From Photorhabdus namnaonensis (GTDB lineage: Bacteria; Pseudomonadota; Gammaproteobacteria; Enterobacterales; Enterobacteriaceae): DNA of 64,000 nt. Positions 26,795-36,917 of the stretch are shown in pieces; the first letter of the stretch is position 1; each line of letters opens with the position of its first letter. The notes below the pieces were generated by a model. The model was not told the DNA's origin. It searched no databases and worked only from the letters and a program-made list of their open reading frames with translations. The stretch lies in NCBI RefSeq assembly GCF_001684335.1, contig NZ_LOIC01000080.1, forward strand, positions 87,636 to 151,635, written 5' to 3'. A program made the translations under genes and the position numbers.

Positions 26795-29700
26795 TTATTC
26801 AAGAATCGTGTAACGAATATGCAGAATAATATCGTTTAACGTTTGCAACATGGCTTTCTGTTTGCTGGTGGCATTTGGGAAACTTAACGTCAGTGTACCC
26901 TTATCATCAACGGTAATCCCTTCAAACGGCAGGAATTTGCCATCGTTGAAATCGAGCTGGAATTGACCGCTGTCATTCATGCCGTGAGAAACTGCCAGCG
27001 CTTTACAACCTTTGGCTAACCCGGCGGCATCTCCGCCATAAGACAGAATTGCTTGTACATCCTGATAGGGCCCTAACAGCGCCGGTAGAGAAACACTAAT
27101 CTGTTTGATACGACGGGTTTTACCAATAGATGTTGGGTAATCGCTACGAATGTTCAGGTTAGATAATGAAATGGACGCTTGTAGTGAGGTTTTGGTATCG
27201 GTACCGGTGCCGAATGCCAGCTTATTACTGCCGCTGCCGGCACTGCCTGATCCTTTACCCACTAATTCGGCGATTTTCTCTGCAAGATTGAATTTATCGC
27301 TGGATAATCCGGCATAGAATTCGGCTAGAGAAACAGTACGTTCCACTTCTAACGCGCGTTGATCCTGTTTTAAATGGGCATCTTCCATTTGTGCCAGACT
27401 CAGCATCAAGGTTTCACCGGTGAGCAGGCCGGAATAGGTTCCTTGCCAGGCTCCGGGTTTAATGAAGTGCGCAGCGGCGTCATTAGTTTCCCAACGATAA
27501 GCCAATTCAGCCATTAAACAGCGGGCTACCGCCAGATCGTAGAACTGGAAGTAAATGGCGGCCAGCCGACCACGTAGCCAGTTATATAGCGCTTGGTTGC
27601 TGAATTTACGTTGCAGGAAGGCCAGTTGAGCTTGAGTCTGTTCTTGTTGGGTTTTCAGACTGGTTTTCTGCAATATGGCAGCTTCACGGCGCACTGCTAG
27701 CGATTTAAGTTGAGCATCGATTTGTTTTATCTCTGCTTCGGCATTATTACGCTGGATTTCCCACTCCTGACGACGACGGCGATAAGTTTCAGATTGACTA
27801 ATCTTATCCGCTTCGGTGTTCATGACATTAGCGGAAAATTCCATCACATAGCCTGTCGCTTCCGCAATGGCACCCCAACGGCTGCCACCACCGGCGAGGC
27901 CAAAAATGTTAGGCACTAAATCAGCCGCCGCTCCGGCTAGACGCGCTGCCTGAACCGCCGTAGTGAGTCCGGCTGCGGTAGCACGCAGCGTCATAGCGCG
28001 GTTTTCGCCTGCGTTGATGTTTTCATTGTACAACTTGCTGTAGTTGTCAAAACGTGACTGTGCTCCGGCACGAGCTTTACCCAGTACGACTTTTTCGGCA
28101 TCCAATTCTTCAATAGTTTTGTCTTGAATGCTCAGGTTGGTCAGTATTAGCTCTGTGGCTTGATTTTGTAGCAGGGCGTTTAATGCCTCAGCATCTTGGC
28201 GTTCGATAATATTTTGTAGCGTGGAGCCGAATTGCGTGAGTTGACTGACTGTATTGCGGGCATTTTCCAGCATATGAGGGAAGCGCCATAGCGATATAGA
28301 CACTTGCGGAAGATTACCGCCGCCCTGAGAATTGGCAACTGCTGCACTGAGTAACGCTTTCGGATCTGCTGGTGTTGCATAGATAGGCAGATTCAATGGT
28401 TGACCGTCAATAGAGAGATTATGACGCAAGTTGTACAGACGCTGTGCCAGTGTTTGCCAGTAGTTCATCATAACTTCGTTGACCTGTGGCAGGAAAAGAG
28501 CGGTCAGTTTGTTGGCGGTGCGCAATAATAAGGGGGTTGGGGCACCTTGCCTCAGAGCGGCTATTGAGCGGGAGTAGAGTTTTTGCGTGATAATGTCCGC
28601 AGCTTTATCCAGACGCGGATTATCCCATGTCGGGCTGAGTGGCAAATAAGGCTTATCACCTAATAGATACAACGCCTGCATATACCACATTTTGGCTTCG
28701 TTGAGCGTATCTCGCTCTAGTTGGCGATAGGCGTAATCTCCACGTGCCATCAACAGATCAAGGGTGCGCATAAAAGTTAAGACTTTGTAGTGCATTGGAT
28801 CATGTTGTGCCACCGCGTCAGGATCGACGGAATTGAGAGGGTCGTTATTCCAACTGGTGTCTTCTAGTAACGGACGAACATTCCAGTGATAATCTTGAAT
28901 CTGACCATGCACAATATAACCAGCTGGGCTCCAGATGTATTTTAGCCAGCGGTTGGTTTCATCAAAGTTTTGCTCCTGCAATAAGCGTTGGGCAATCAGC
29001 ATTGGGGTATAGTAGAACAGTTCCCAGAAATAGAGGCTGTTAGCGCCACTGAAGTCCATCGGTTCCATATAATCAACCAGAACAGAAACATCAAAAAAGC
29101 CTTTATATTTTTTGACGTTTTTTACCTCCCCTGCTTGCGTCATCGCTGAATCATGATCAGCATCGTTAATTAATATAAACTTCTTTTGAGTTTCATTGAA
29201 ATAGAAAAAAGCGGGTTCCCAAGGGCCATTATAAAATATTTTCTTATATTCAACAGCGAGTCTGACGCCTTCATGAGTATAAGATCCTTTTTCATAGGGG
29301 ATAAAGAGAGCCACGTTAGTTTCGGTATCGGTCAGCATTCCCTGATGATATAAATGTGTTGCAGTCTCGCCATTAATGTTTCCTATATGAATTTTAAACC
29401 AGCGCTCATTGCCGTGTATGTTTTGATCGTATTTAGGCAGCGTGAAGTTAGCAAAGAAACCTTCTCCCAACCGTGGTTCTTGAATATTTTGAGTTTCCAT
29501 ACTCAGAATAGTATCAATGCCAGTGGTAGCTCGATTAACTAATTGGCGGGCAAACAGGGTGTTCAAGCGAGTGCGATAAACTCCCCATTGCATGTATTGC
29601 GCACCATTTTCATTATGGTAAAGCGTTAAGGCTTCATCGGTACTTACCTTGCGGGTGACGGGGATATTAAAACTTTCCCAGCCCAATTTACGGCCGTCCT

Positions 29701-32700
29701 CAGCGAATGCCGTAAAGGTGACATCAATATTGGCTGAATTATTAATAAAATTCAGACTTGAACCCTCTATTTCAAGGGCATTAAATTGATAATACATTTC
29801 TGCGAAGCTGGGAGGCGGTTGAGTGGAAACATCTTTATCTGCTGTAAAGGTTTTTTCCTTGCTACCGGCTTTCACAATTACCTGAACTTTTGCCGGAGAA
29901 ATTGCTGTGTTGATATCTATTGCCCCTAAAACATCAGTCGCCATTCCCATGTAGTCAATCATGAAGATATATTTCTTAAGATCATCCGGCTTATTCAGAG
30001 GATCTGTAATATAGTCATCACCAATGGTTGCATTATCTTTGATCAATGAGCGACCAGCATCCGGTATCCAAGCTTCTACTTTAGAAGAATAATTAGTGCC
30101 CCGGTAGAACAGTAGTCTTCCTTTATTAAGGCCGCTGGTGTTTCCACTATATTGATAAGCGGGGTAGAACAGTTGTTTACTTTGTGAGTGATCTGGGTTG
30201 ACACCCAAATGGGTATAAATAATAAATTTATCGCCCAACTTGCCATATTTTTTCATCAGATTGCATTGATGACGTTGCCGGCCTTCATGCCCATTATGAA
30301 TGATTTTTAATCTTGGTGAGAGATAGATTCTTAAATCACTTGATGCAGCTTTATAACTAATGGCTGGAATATTTCCACCGAATACCATGCTGAGATAGTA
30401 GCTGCCCCAGCCGTAACCTCTGCGTCCGTTGATTGATGATGGGATCTCATAATTCTCTGCATAACGGTTATTGACTCTTCTGATATTATTGGTATCAAAC
30501 TGTTTATAACTGTTATCCCGATAAGCTTTGCATTGTTCATCGGACATATCTTTGGATGCCATATCGGCAAAGATATATAACCCTTTCATTGTAGCCGTTT
30601 TATAGCTATCCAGGGTGTCCTGTTTATGATAGAACATGATTAATAAGGTATCTTCACCTTGATAATTAGCACAATAGAGCCCGGGGGGTTTATATTCCGC
30701 CAGTTTTAAATCGGATATTTTTTTATTTACATCAAAAGTGATTGGCGTATTCCAGGTACCGTCATAGCGGATATGTGCCAGTTTTAATTCATAACGATGG
30801 TCGGGGGCGGTTTGGTTATTATTTCCTTCTGATTTTACGATCTCTTTTCGTTCCAACCAGATAAGGTACAAACGGGATTTATATATTACTGAACGGATAG
30901 TGCTTTGATAGGGATTAATGGGGCAATCAATTTTGCTCCATTCGCTCCAGGCATTGGCAGCGAATTTACCGCCGCTGAATTTGCTGTGATCGACACTGCG
31001 CCAATAATATTCACCGGCATCAGTTTCACTGCGCCCGATGAAATAGGTCAACCCTTGGTCGTTATTGATGTTGTCATGATATGCGCTGATCACTTGCAAG
31101 TTTGCTACCTGTTCAAACGACGTCAGGTAAGACATAAAGGCGTCTTCTACCGTATCGGTATTCAATTGACTCTGGCTGACGGATTGTAGCAGCGCATTCA
31201 TCATCTTTGTTTGTCCGATGCGCATGGTCGGATCGATGTAATTTTCTGGGTAGTAAATTAACTGGGAAACACCGGCCCAAGTACTGTATCGTTTGTTGTA
31301 TTTGTCCCAATCAATGAAGAACTGACGACTAATAACGCCTGAGTCGGCATTTTCTTCCACATTTTCCAACGCCCGGTTGACGTACAGTTGAATACTGGCA
31401 ATGGCTTCGGCGATTCGCGTGGTTTTTATTGCAGCGGAAACCTGATTATCAATCAACAAATACTGGTACAGGTCATCACGGCTTTTAATTACGGCATCTT
31501 TGCTGGCAACTTTACGGATGTAGTAGGCGCTTAACGCGGTACTACGAGCTTCATCCAGAAAAGCGTGCAGAGTATCGGCTTGTTGTGAGTTCAGTCCGGC
31601 GGTTAATACCTCCGCGGCGCTTTCCCACTGGGCGTAGGTCGGTGTTTTTTGAATCGATTTAATATAATCCAGTGCGACCAGAGTTGAAACACCGTATGGG
31701 GAGATATTCAATTTATGCGCAACGTCAACCCATTGCAGGATAATGTCGATAGAAGTCCAGTAAGAAAAAGCATTTTCTTGAGTGACCTGTTGATGATGTT
31801 GTGCCTGAATACTGGCTTGTAATAATAAATTGGCATCAAGATTCATTGCGTCGGCTAATTGCTCTGCCGTCAATACTTTACTTTCAAAGGCTGTGAGTAT
31901 ATTGGAAGCTTTTTCACCCAATGTGTTAACCCAGTCAGCAAAACTTGTCAGCATGATCAATGAAGAGGAGTTATGAGACAGTGTAGCTTCGATCGGGACG
32001 TTAAAACTCTCCGGTTTTGTGACAAATAGACGAAAGGAATTTTCGTTGAGACCAGTAGAATGATAAATCAGTCCCAATTGTGCTAGTGCCTGACAATATT
32101 GGACGACTTGTTCCTGTGTTACAGAAAGTTCTGGTTGCTCTGAGCCGTGATGTGCTTGTAACCAAGCCCAGAATTTTTCTGCTGTCATTGCTCCATCGCC
32201 AGGTTTTAACTTATCTGCCCAAAGGAGAACAGAATGTGCGACATGTTCAGAAGGTAATTTCAGGGTAGCGGCGATATAAGGGGACATAGCATCCAATAGA
32301 TCTGTTTGCTTTTTGTCAAAACCTTGCAAACCATGATAGACGGTATCCAATAGATTTTGGATTTCTGGTGTCAGGGTTTTATCATAGCTTGTGGTCGTCA
32401 TGACGAATAGTTGATATACACTCCATTTTCGTGTGCGTAACCAACCGATAACGGTATAAAGTTTATTGATTAAAGTAGCCAGCTTGTCATCATCGATTTG
32501 ATATAAGCTAGTGGTTCTTTCCCCCATTGCGATTAGCAATAAACCCAATTCATCAATAGTTAATTGATGGATTTCCGCCAGTAATTTCCCCATATATAAG
32601 TCGGAAAGATTCTCTATATTATTTTTAATTTTTCCGTCTTTATTATTATGGTTAGTGATCAGGAGAAGGCGATAGAGTGAAATATCATCAGCATCAAACG

Positions 32701-34372
32701 CGCGTTTAAGAACTGCTTTGTGCCAATTGTTCGCGCTACCTGGATTTAAATTGATTTCCTCTCCTTCAGCCGAAAAATGGTGATCATTTAATGGCGGGGT
32801 ATTAAATAGACGATCAAATTGGCTGGGTTGATTATTGTATGAATGTTGTGAAATGGATGCGTTACACAGTATCAGAGCAGTTTCAGCATTAATACCGTAA
32901 CGTTGCATATAGTATTTAACCAGAAAAACTTTTCCTAATACCTTTGCGTTAATGTCTAATTCTTGGTTAACGCTAAGGATAATATTTTCTAGGATCATGG
33001 GAGACAGTTCTGTTGCACGGCACAGACGAATAGCTTTATTCAGTTTTAGCAGAAAGATTGCCGGTGAATATGCCTGAATTTGGAATATGGCATGAGAATT
33101 GTCGTGTATATTTGAAGAGCTATTTTCTTTATAACGATAACTTAAAAGAGTAAATTTATCTTGGATATCTTGACTGGCTAATTCAAACTCAGGGGAAGAA
33201 TAATTCGTATTTTCTAACGTTGGGCCATTTATACCTGCGAGATATAAACTCCGTGGCTCACTGAGCCTAATGCTGACTTGTCCAGCTCTTACTTTATAGC
33301 TAACATCAACATAAAAACGGTTATTTCTAACAGGATATAAACACATGTAATTAAGATTATGGTAACCTTGACCCGGAGTTCGCGTTATGCGAGTTAATTG
33401 TATTTCACCTGAGGTATTAACAGTGATATTAATAAGCTGGTCATTTTTATAAGTAGAATTACCCTCTATTGGTAAGTTATTAAAAAACTGCTCCAATTCT
33501 TCATAGGTTAAATTGTAATAGTGTTTTAAAGCGCCCATGCTGAGAAGTTGTTCTGGATCAATATCGCCGAAGTTTTGTTTAAATTTCTCTTCTGCGTTTG
33601 CTTCTGTAATCTCTTCCGTCAAAATATTGAATAGTTCTGGCGAGATAGAAGCATTAATTCCTAATAGTGAAGCTTGATGCATTAATCCTGCGATTGCTGG
33701 TGAGGCATTGAGTTGTTCAAGTCCTGGATCTTGTAGCTGAATAGCTTTACGCACATTTTCATAAGCATTGTGATAAGGCGTCTCGCCGGAAGGACGGAAA
33801 GTGGATAACATTTCCATTACTTTGGCATGACTGTCTAGCCCAGATTGAATTTTTATCCCTTCCAATAACAGCTCATTGGACAGGGAAAGGGTGGAAAGTT
33901 CTGCATTCATATTTTGTTGACTGAGGGCCATTGCTTTGAGGTCTGGGCGTCGTGTATCTAGATGATAAACGGAACTGTTTGCGTGTAAATTGCGTGCTTC
34001 ACGATAGAGCTCGGTCAAATAAGCAGCGGGAGAGAACATGGAGGTAACCGAGCCCGGAGCGGCATATTGGCTGGCACGGCCGCCAAACTCATCATTGTAG
34101 CTTCGCAATTCGGCATGAGGGAGGGTAATACCAAGGTGCACTGCATTTTGTAATTGAGGGTTGGCACGTTTAAGAATACGTGCTTCGTACAGTCGATTAT
34201 CCTTCTGTGCTTGTTGTGCGTCACGGTATAAGTTGTGGGTTTCTGACCAGGAGAGATGGTCGGATACTTGCTGGCGGAATTCGTTGAAAGAGTAGTAACA
34301 AATATCTGTCAGGCAATTAAAACCACATTGACTTCTCAATATTTCAGGGAGTTCGGACATTGTTGAGTTCAT
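26795..34372 (-). CDS. tcdA1: TcA subunit of toxin complex, TcdA1-like
   Basis: A 2525-aa TcA close in length and sequence to W14 TcdA1 (2516 aa as remembered); the N-terminal CGFNCLTDI and NEFRQQVS segments match. It is the most complete of the three paralogs: it has receptor-binding inserts at the D position (DNA about 33060-33480), the A/B position (about 29640-30455, starting YEIPSS) and the C position (about 29050-29490). The linker, pore helices (NVMNTEADKISQSETYRRRR) and TcB-binding C-terminus are intact. The start has AAAAGGAACAAACATG. It stands alone, with no downstream tcdB or tccC, so its cognate TcB-TcC must come from elsewhere, for example 2.5-10.4 kb. Confidence 0.95.
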   Translation of the reverse strand: MNSTMSELPEILRSQCGFNCLTDICYYSFNEFRQQVSDHLSWSETHNLYRDAQQAQKDNRLYEARILKRANPQLQNAVHLGITLPHAELRSYNDEFGGRASQYAAPGSVTSMFSPAAYLTELYREARNLHANSSVYHLDTRRPDLKAMALSQQNMNAELSTLSLSNELLLEGIKIQSGLDSHAKVMEMLSTFRPSGETPYHNAYENVRKAIQLQDPGLEQLNASPAIAGLMHQASLLGINASISPELFNILTEEITEANAEEKFKQNFGDIDPEQLLSMGALKHYYNLTYEELEQFFNNLPIEGNSTYKNDQLINITVNTSGEIQLTRITRTPGQGYHNLNYMCLYPVRNNRFYVDVSYKVRAGQVSIRLSEPRSLYLAGINGPTLENTNYSSPEFELASQDIQDKFTLLSYRYKENSSSNIHDNSHAIFQIQAYSPAIFLLKLNKAIRLCRATELSPMILENIILSVNQELDINAKVLGKVFLVKYYMQRYGINAETALILCNASISQHSYNNQPSQFDRLFNTPPLNDHHFSAEGEEINLNPGSANNWHKAVLKRAFDADDISLYRLLLITNHNNKDGKIKNNIENLSDLYMGKLLAEIHQLTIDELGLLLIAMGERTTSLYQIDDDKLATLINKLYTVIGWLRTRKWSVYQLFVMTTTSYDKTLTPEIQNLLDTVYHGLQGFDKKQTDLLDAMSPYIAATLKLPSEHVAHSVLLWADKLKPGDGAMTAEKFWAWLQAHHGSEQPELSVTQEQVVQYCQALAQLGLIYHSTGLNENSFRLFVTKPESFNVPIEATLSHNSSSLIMLTSFADWVNTLGEKASNILTAFESKVLTAEQLADAMNLDANLLLQASIQAQHHQQVTQENAFSYWTSIDIILQWVDVAHKLNISPYGVSTLVALDYIKSIQKTPTYAQWESAAEVLTAGLNSQQADTLHAFLDEARSTALSAYYIRKVASKDAVIKSRDDLYQYLLIDNQVSAAIKTTRIAEAIASIQLYVNRALENVEENADSGVISRQFFIDWDKYNKRYSTWAGVSQLIYYPENYIDPTMRIGQTKMMNALLQSVSQSQLNTDTVEDAFMSYLTSFEQVANLQVISAYHDNINNDQGLTYFIGRSETDAGEYYWRSVDHSKFSGGKFAANAWSEWSKIDCPINPYQSTIRSVIYKSRLYLIWLERKEIVKSEGNNNQTAPDHRYELKLAHIRYDGTWNTPITFDVNKKISDLKLAEYKPPGLYCANYQGEDTLLIMFYHKQDTLDSYKTATMKGLYIFADMASKDMSDEQCKAYRDNSYKQFDTNNIRRVNNRYAENYEIPSSINGRRGYGWGSYYLSMVFGGNIPAISYKAASSDLRIYLSPRLKIIHNGHEGRQRHQCNLMKKYGKLGDKFIIYTHLGVNPDHSQSKQLFYPAYQYSGNTSGLNKGRLLFYRGTNYSSKVEAWIPDAGRSLIKDNATIGDDYITDPLNKPDDLKKYIFMIDYMGMATDVLGAIDINTAISPAKVQVIVKAGSKEKTFTADKDVSTQPPPSFAEMYYQFNALEIEGSSLNFINNSANIDVTFTAFAEDGRKLGWESFNIPVTRKVSTDEALTLYHNENGAQYMQWGVYRTRLNTLFARQLVNRATTGIDTILSMETQNIQEPRLGEGFFANFTLPKYDQNIHGNERWFKIHIGNINGETATHLYHQGMLTDTETNVALFIPYEKGSYTHEGVRLAVEYKKIFYNGPWEPAFFYFNETQKKFILINDADHDSAMTQAGEVKNVKKYKGFFDVSVLVDYMEPMDFSGANSLYFWELFYYTPMLIAQRLLQEQNFDETNRWLKYIWSPAGYIVHGQIQDYHWNVRPLLEDTSWNNDPLNSVDPDAVAQHDPMHYKVLTFMRTLDLLMARGDYAYRQLERDTLNEAKMWYMQALYLLGDKPYLPLSPTWDNPRLDKAADIITQKLYSRSIAALRQGAPTPLLLRTANKLTALFLPQVNEVMMNYWQTLAQRLYNLRHNLSIDGQPLNLPIYATPADPKALLSAAVANSQGGGNLPQVSISLWRFPHMLENARNTVSQLTQFGSTLQNIIERQDAEALNALLQNQATELILTNLSIQDKTIEELDAEKVVLGKARAGAQSRFDNYSKLYNENINAGENRAMTLRATAAGLTTAVQAARLAGAAADLVPNIFGLAGGGSRWGAIAEATGYVMEFSANVMNTEADKISQSETYRRRRQEWEIQRNNAEAEIKQIDAQLKSLAVRREAAILQKTSLKTQQEQTQAQLAFLQRKFSNQALYNWLRGRLAAIYFQFYDLAVARCLMAELAYRWETNDAAAHFIKPGAWQGTYSGLLTGETLMLSLAQMEDAHLKQDQRALEVERTVSLAEFYAGLSSDKFNLAEKIAELVGKGSGSAGSGSNKLAFGTGTDTKTSLQASISLSNLNIRSDYPTSIGKTRRIKQISVSLPALLGPYQDVQAILSYGGDAAGLAKGCKALAVSHGMNDSGQFQLDFNDGKFLPFEGITVDDKGTLTLSFPNATSKQKAMLQTLNDIILHIRYTILE

Positions 34373-34516
34373 GTTTGTTCCTTTTAAATATGAGGTAAAT
34401 GAAACATCCTTAAAAATGGGTAATAAATATAACTTTTGATGGCTAGTTGAGGTGTATTTAGAACTAACAAAATAATAAGTGTCTGTTTAATCTGGTTTCT
34501 TAGAAAAAATATGACT

Positions 34517-34546
34517 CCGCTCGAATAAAAATATTTAAACGAGCGG
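34517..34546. terminator. Hairpin between dtpA and tcdA1
   Basis: Perfect 7-bp arms CCGCTCG (34517-34523) and CGAGCGG (34540-34546) around an AT-rich loop, downstream of the - strand peptide transporter stop. A second weak stem with a T7 run (34561-34573) points in the + direction. Confidence 0.5.
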
Positions 34547-34586
34547 TATTTCCTCCTTTGGCGAGGTTTTTTTATTTTAGATCAAA

Positions 34587-36056
34587 TCATATTTTTTGTT
34601 TTTCCTGCATCATACGGTTCAGCAACGGCACGGTGGCCGCCATAATGATTGAGACGATAAAGGTAGCAATGCCGATTTTGCCGAATACGCTGGTATAGAC
34701 TGGCAATGTTTGCAATGGGTCCGTAATACCTTTCGGTGCGGCGGTAAGGGCTGCGACATAGCCGCCAAGTAAGGAGGAAGTCGCTTGAGTTAAATACCAC
34801 ATCCCCAGAATAAAACCCATCAGGTACTGAGGAACGAGAGCCGCAATCATTGCCAGGCCCAACGCACTGATCATCAATTCACCGACGCCTTGAAAGAGGT
34901 AAACCAGAACAATAAACCAGGCGGAAGTTAAACCTTGTTCATCTGCAAACCACAAACCGGCAGCGGCGGCGGTCAGGAAACCTAAAGAGCATAGGAACAT
35001 ACCAACCGCAAATTTGGCTGGCATCGTCAGGTCCTTACCTTTAGCGCCCCAGTGAGTGTATAGCGCGGCGAGTATCGGGCTGGCGACAACGATCCAGAAT
35101 GGGTTAAGGGCCTGGAAACTGACTGGGTTGATATTAAAACCAAGCAACTGATGGTGAACGTTGTGGATAGCGAAGAAGTTGAGAGAAGTCGGCATCTGAG
35201 CATATAGGATGAAGAACACAATAGCTTGAAGCATCAAAATGAAAGCGACAAACATTTTGTTACGGCTAATTTTATCCTGTTTGAGTGCTTCCCGGAAAAA
35301 GATAAACACTACGATGACAGATAGAGTAATCAGCATAATATTGGCTATTTTCACGTTGTGCATCAGCCATGCACAGACGTAAACCATCACAACACTTCCT
35401 GCTACGACCAGAAATAGGTTTGTGTAGTTGATTCGTTGATGGTCGGGTTCGGAACCAATATTACGCACGGTATTGCGACAGAAAATATAGACCAACAACG
35501 CGATAATCAGACCAATACCACAGATATTGTAGGTAACGGCGTAGCTAAATTTTTCCGCAATAACGGGAGCGAGAGCGAGTGAGAACAGCGAGCCGAGGTT
35601 GATTGACATGTAAAATAGCGTAAAAGCCCCATCCAGACGAGGATCTTTGGGGGGATAGCATTTAGACAGCAGGCTGGCTGGATTGGCTTTGAACAGGCCG
35701 TTACCAACGGCGATCGTTCCCAATGCGTAGAAAATTAAATTAGGGTGCAGGATAGAAAGGCCAGTCATAAAGTAGCCAATTGCCAGCACAATGGCACCCA
35801 ACACAATGGTTCGTTTAGTTCCCAGTAAGTGGTCGCCTACATAGCCGCCAATAGAGATCAAACCAAAAACCAACGCGGCAAATGCCCCGAAGGTAATAAA
35901 CGCTTGTTCTTGGGAAAATCCTAATTTTTGTACAAAATAGACAGTGAGAACCCCTTGTACGCCGTAGTAGCCGAATCGTTCCCAAAGCTCGACGAAGAAA
36001 ATCATAAAGAACGGCTTGGGTTGTTGTAATAAACCGATGGATATGGGTTTATTCAT
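34587..36056 (-). CDS. dtpA: Proton-dependent oligopeptide transporter (POT family)
   Basis: An inner-membrane di/tripeptide:proton symporter of about 489 aa with 12-14 membrane segments. The POT signature [10 protein letters not shown] (the ExxERFxYY proton-coupling motif) lies at residues about 23-32, followed by [13 protein letters not shown] and [14 protein letters not shown], as in E. coli DtpA/TppB. The start is the ATG at 36056 (MNKPIS, AGAGGC upstream); the frame extends 34 codons further without support. It is a core-type gene that marks the edge of the toxin island. dtpA and dtpB cannot be told apart with certainty from memory. Confidence 0.88.
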   Translation of the reverse strand: MNKPISIGLLQQPKPFFMIFFVELWERFGYYGVQGVLTVYFVQKLGFSQEQAFITFGAFAALVFGLISIGGYVGDHLLGTKRTIVLGAIVLAIGYFMTGLSILHPNLIFYALGTIAVGNGLFKANPASLLSKCYPPKDPRLDGAFTLFYMSINLGSLFSLALAPVIAEKFSYAVTYNICGIGLIIALLVYIFCRNTVRNIGSEPDHQRINYTNLFLVVAGSVVMVYVCAWLMHNVKIANIMLITLSVIVVFIFFREALKQDKISRNKMFVAFILMLQAIVFFILYAQMPTSLNFFAIHNVHHQLLGFNINPVSFQALNPFWIVVASPILAALYTHWGAKGKDLTMPAKFAVGMFLCSLGFLTAAAAGLWFADEQGLTSAWFIVLVYLFQGVGELMISALGLAMIAALVPQYLMGFILGMWYLTQATSSLLGGYVAALTAAPKGITDPLQTLPVYTSVFGKIGIATFIVSIIMAATVPLLNRMMQEKQKI

Positions 36057-36379
36057 AGTTAATTGCCTCTGATTGGTTGAAATACACTCGGTAAATGTAC
36101 AGTGACGTTCAGTGACATGATTTGTCGCTAAAGTGGTTTTCTTATGTACTTTATTCAAGTGATCGAAAGGCAGTAGATTATTATATGGTTAAAATATGTT
36201 CCTGGTGGCCGATCACACTAACATAAAGATATTTATATTGAATTTAATAGTATATTCATCAGGTAAATGCTAAAAATGATCAGGGAAAGGGCTGAATAGA
36301 GTTGTTGACAAAGGAATGCTATTCAGGCCGTTCAGGGCCTGAATAGTGGAAGAACAATCACTGCCAAGAGGAGAGGCAG
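36057..36379. other. Intergenic region dtpA-hpaC
   Basis: About 320 bp. It holds the hpaC-side hairpin (36319-36346) and, presumably, the dtpA promoter in the AT-rich part 36060-36290. No gene was seen. Confidence 0.5.
36319..36346 (-). terminator. Terminator-like hairpin of hpaBC
   Basis: Perfect 11-bp arms CTATTCAGGCC (36319-36329) and GGCCTGAATAG (36336-36346) with a 6-nt loop, 34 bp after the hpaC stop. The U-run in the gene direction is weak. Confidence 0.6.
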
Positions 36380-36898
36380 TTAAACTGCGGCAGCTTCAAT
36401 TTCCAACATAACTGGGCGGAAATTACGCTTGAAATAGATAAGGCCGTGGCCTTGTTCGCTTGCCGTGATATGTCTAATCTGAACCAGATACACGTTATGC
36501 GTCCCCACTTCTTGGACCTGTTCGATTTCACCTTCAAGGCTCGCGAGGGTGCCGGTTAACACCGGTTGGCCTAATACCCCTGTCTGCCAGATATTCCAGC
36601 GAAAACGCTCTTCCATGCTGACTCCGGTCATACCGGCAAAGTGGCGTGCCATCAATTCTTGTTCGTGGTTTAAAATATTTACACACAGGCGGCCATTTTC
36701 CTGAAAAACGGTATTCATAGCACTGTTTCGGTTAATGCATACCATCAGCGTGGGTGGCGTATCGGTGATCGAGCATACCGCTGTGGCAGTGATACCACAG
36801 CATCCCGCGCGGCCATCGGTGGTGACGATATTCACCGCTGCTGACAGACTCGCCATCGCATCCCTGAAACGCAGGCGATGTTCATTTTCTACAGACAT
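36380..36898 (-). CDS. hpaC: 4-hydroxyphenylacetate 3-monooxygenase, flavin reductase component
   Basis: A 172-aa NADH:FAD reductase that supplies free FADH2 to HpaB. It matches E. coli HpaC over its length as remembered: LRFRDAMASLSAAVNI, GITATAVCS, LCVNILNHEQELMARHFAG and HGLIYFKRNF. It is a single-domain flavin reductase-like split-barrel protein. The gene lies 19 bp after hpaB in the same direction, so the two are cotranscribed. HpaBC hydroxylates 4-hydroxyphenylacetate (and often tyrosine-like phenols) to the catechol. Here the pair is separated from the rest of the hpa cluster by the accessory block at 38.8-46.8 kb. Confidence 0.95.
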   Translation of the reverse strand: MSVENEHRLRFRDAMASLSAAVNIVTTDGRAGCCGITATAVCSITDTPPTLMVCINRNSAMNTVFQENGRLCVNILNHEQELMARHFAGMTGVSMEERFRWNIWQTGVLGQPVLTGTLASLEGEIEQVQEVGTHNVYLVQIRHITASEQGHGLIYFKRNFRPVMLEIEAAAV

Positions 36899-36917
36899 AT
36901 TGGCCTCCTGCTACCGA

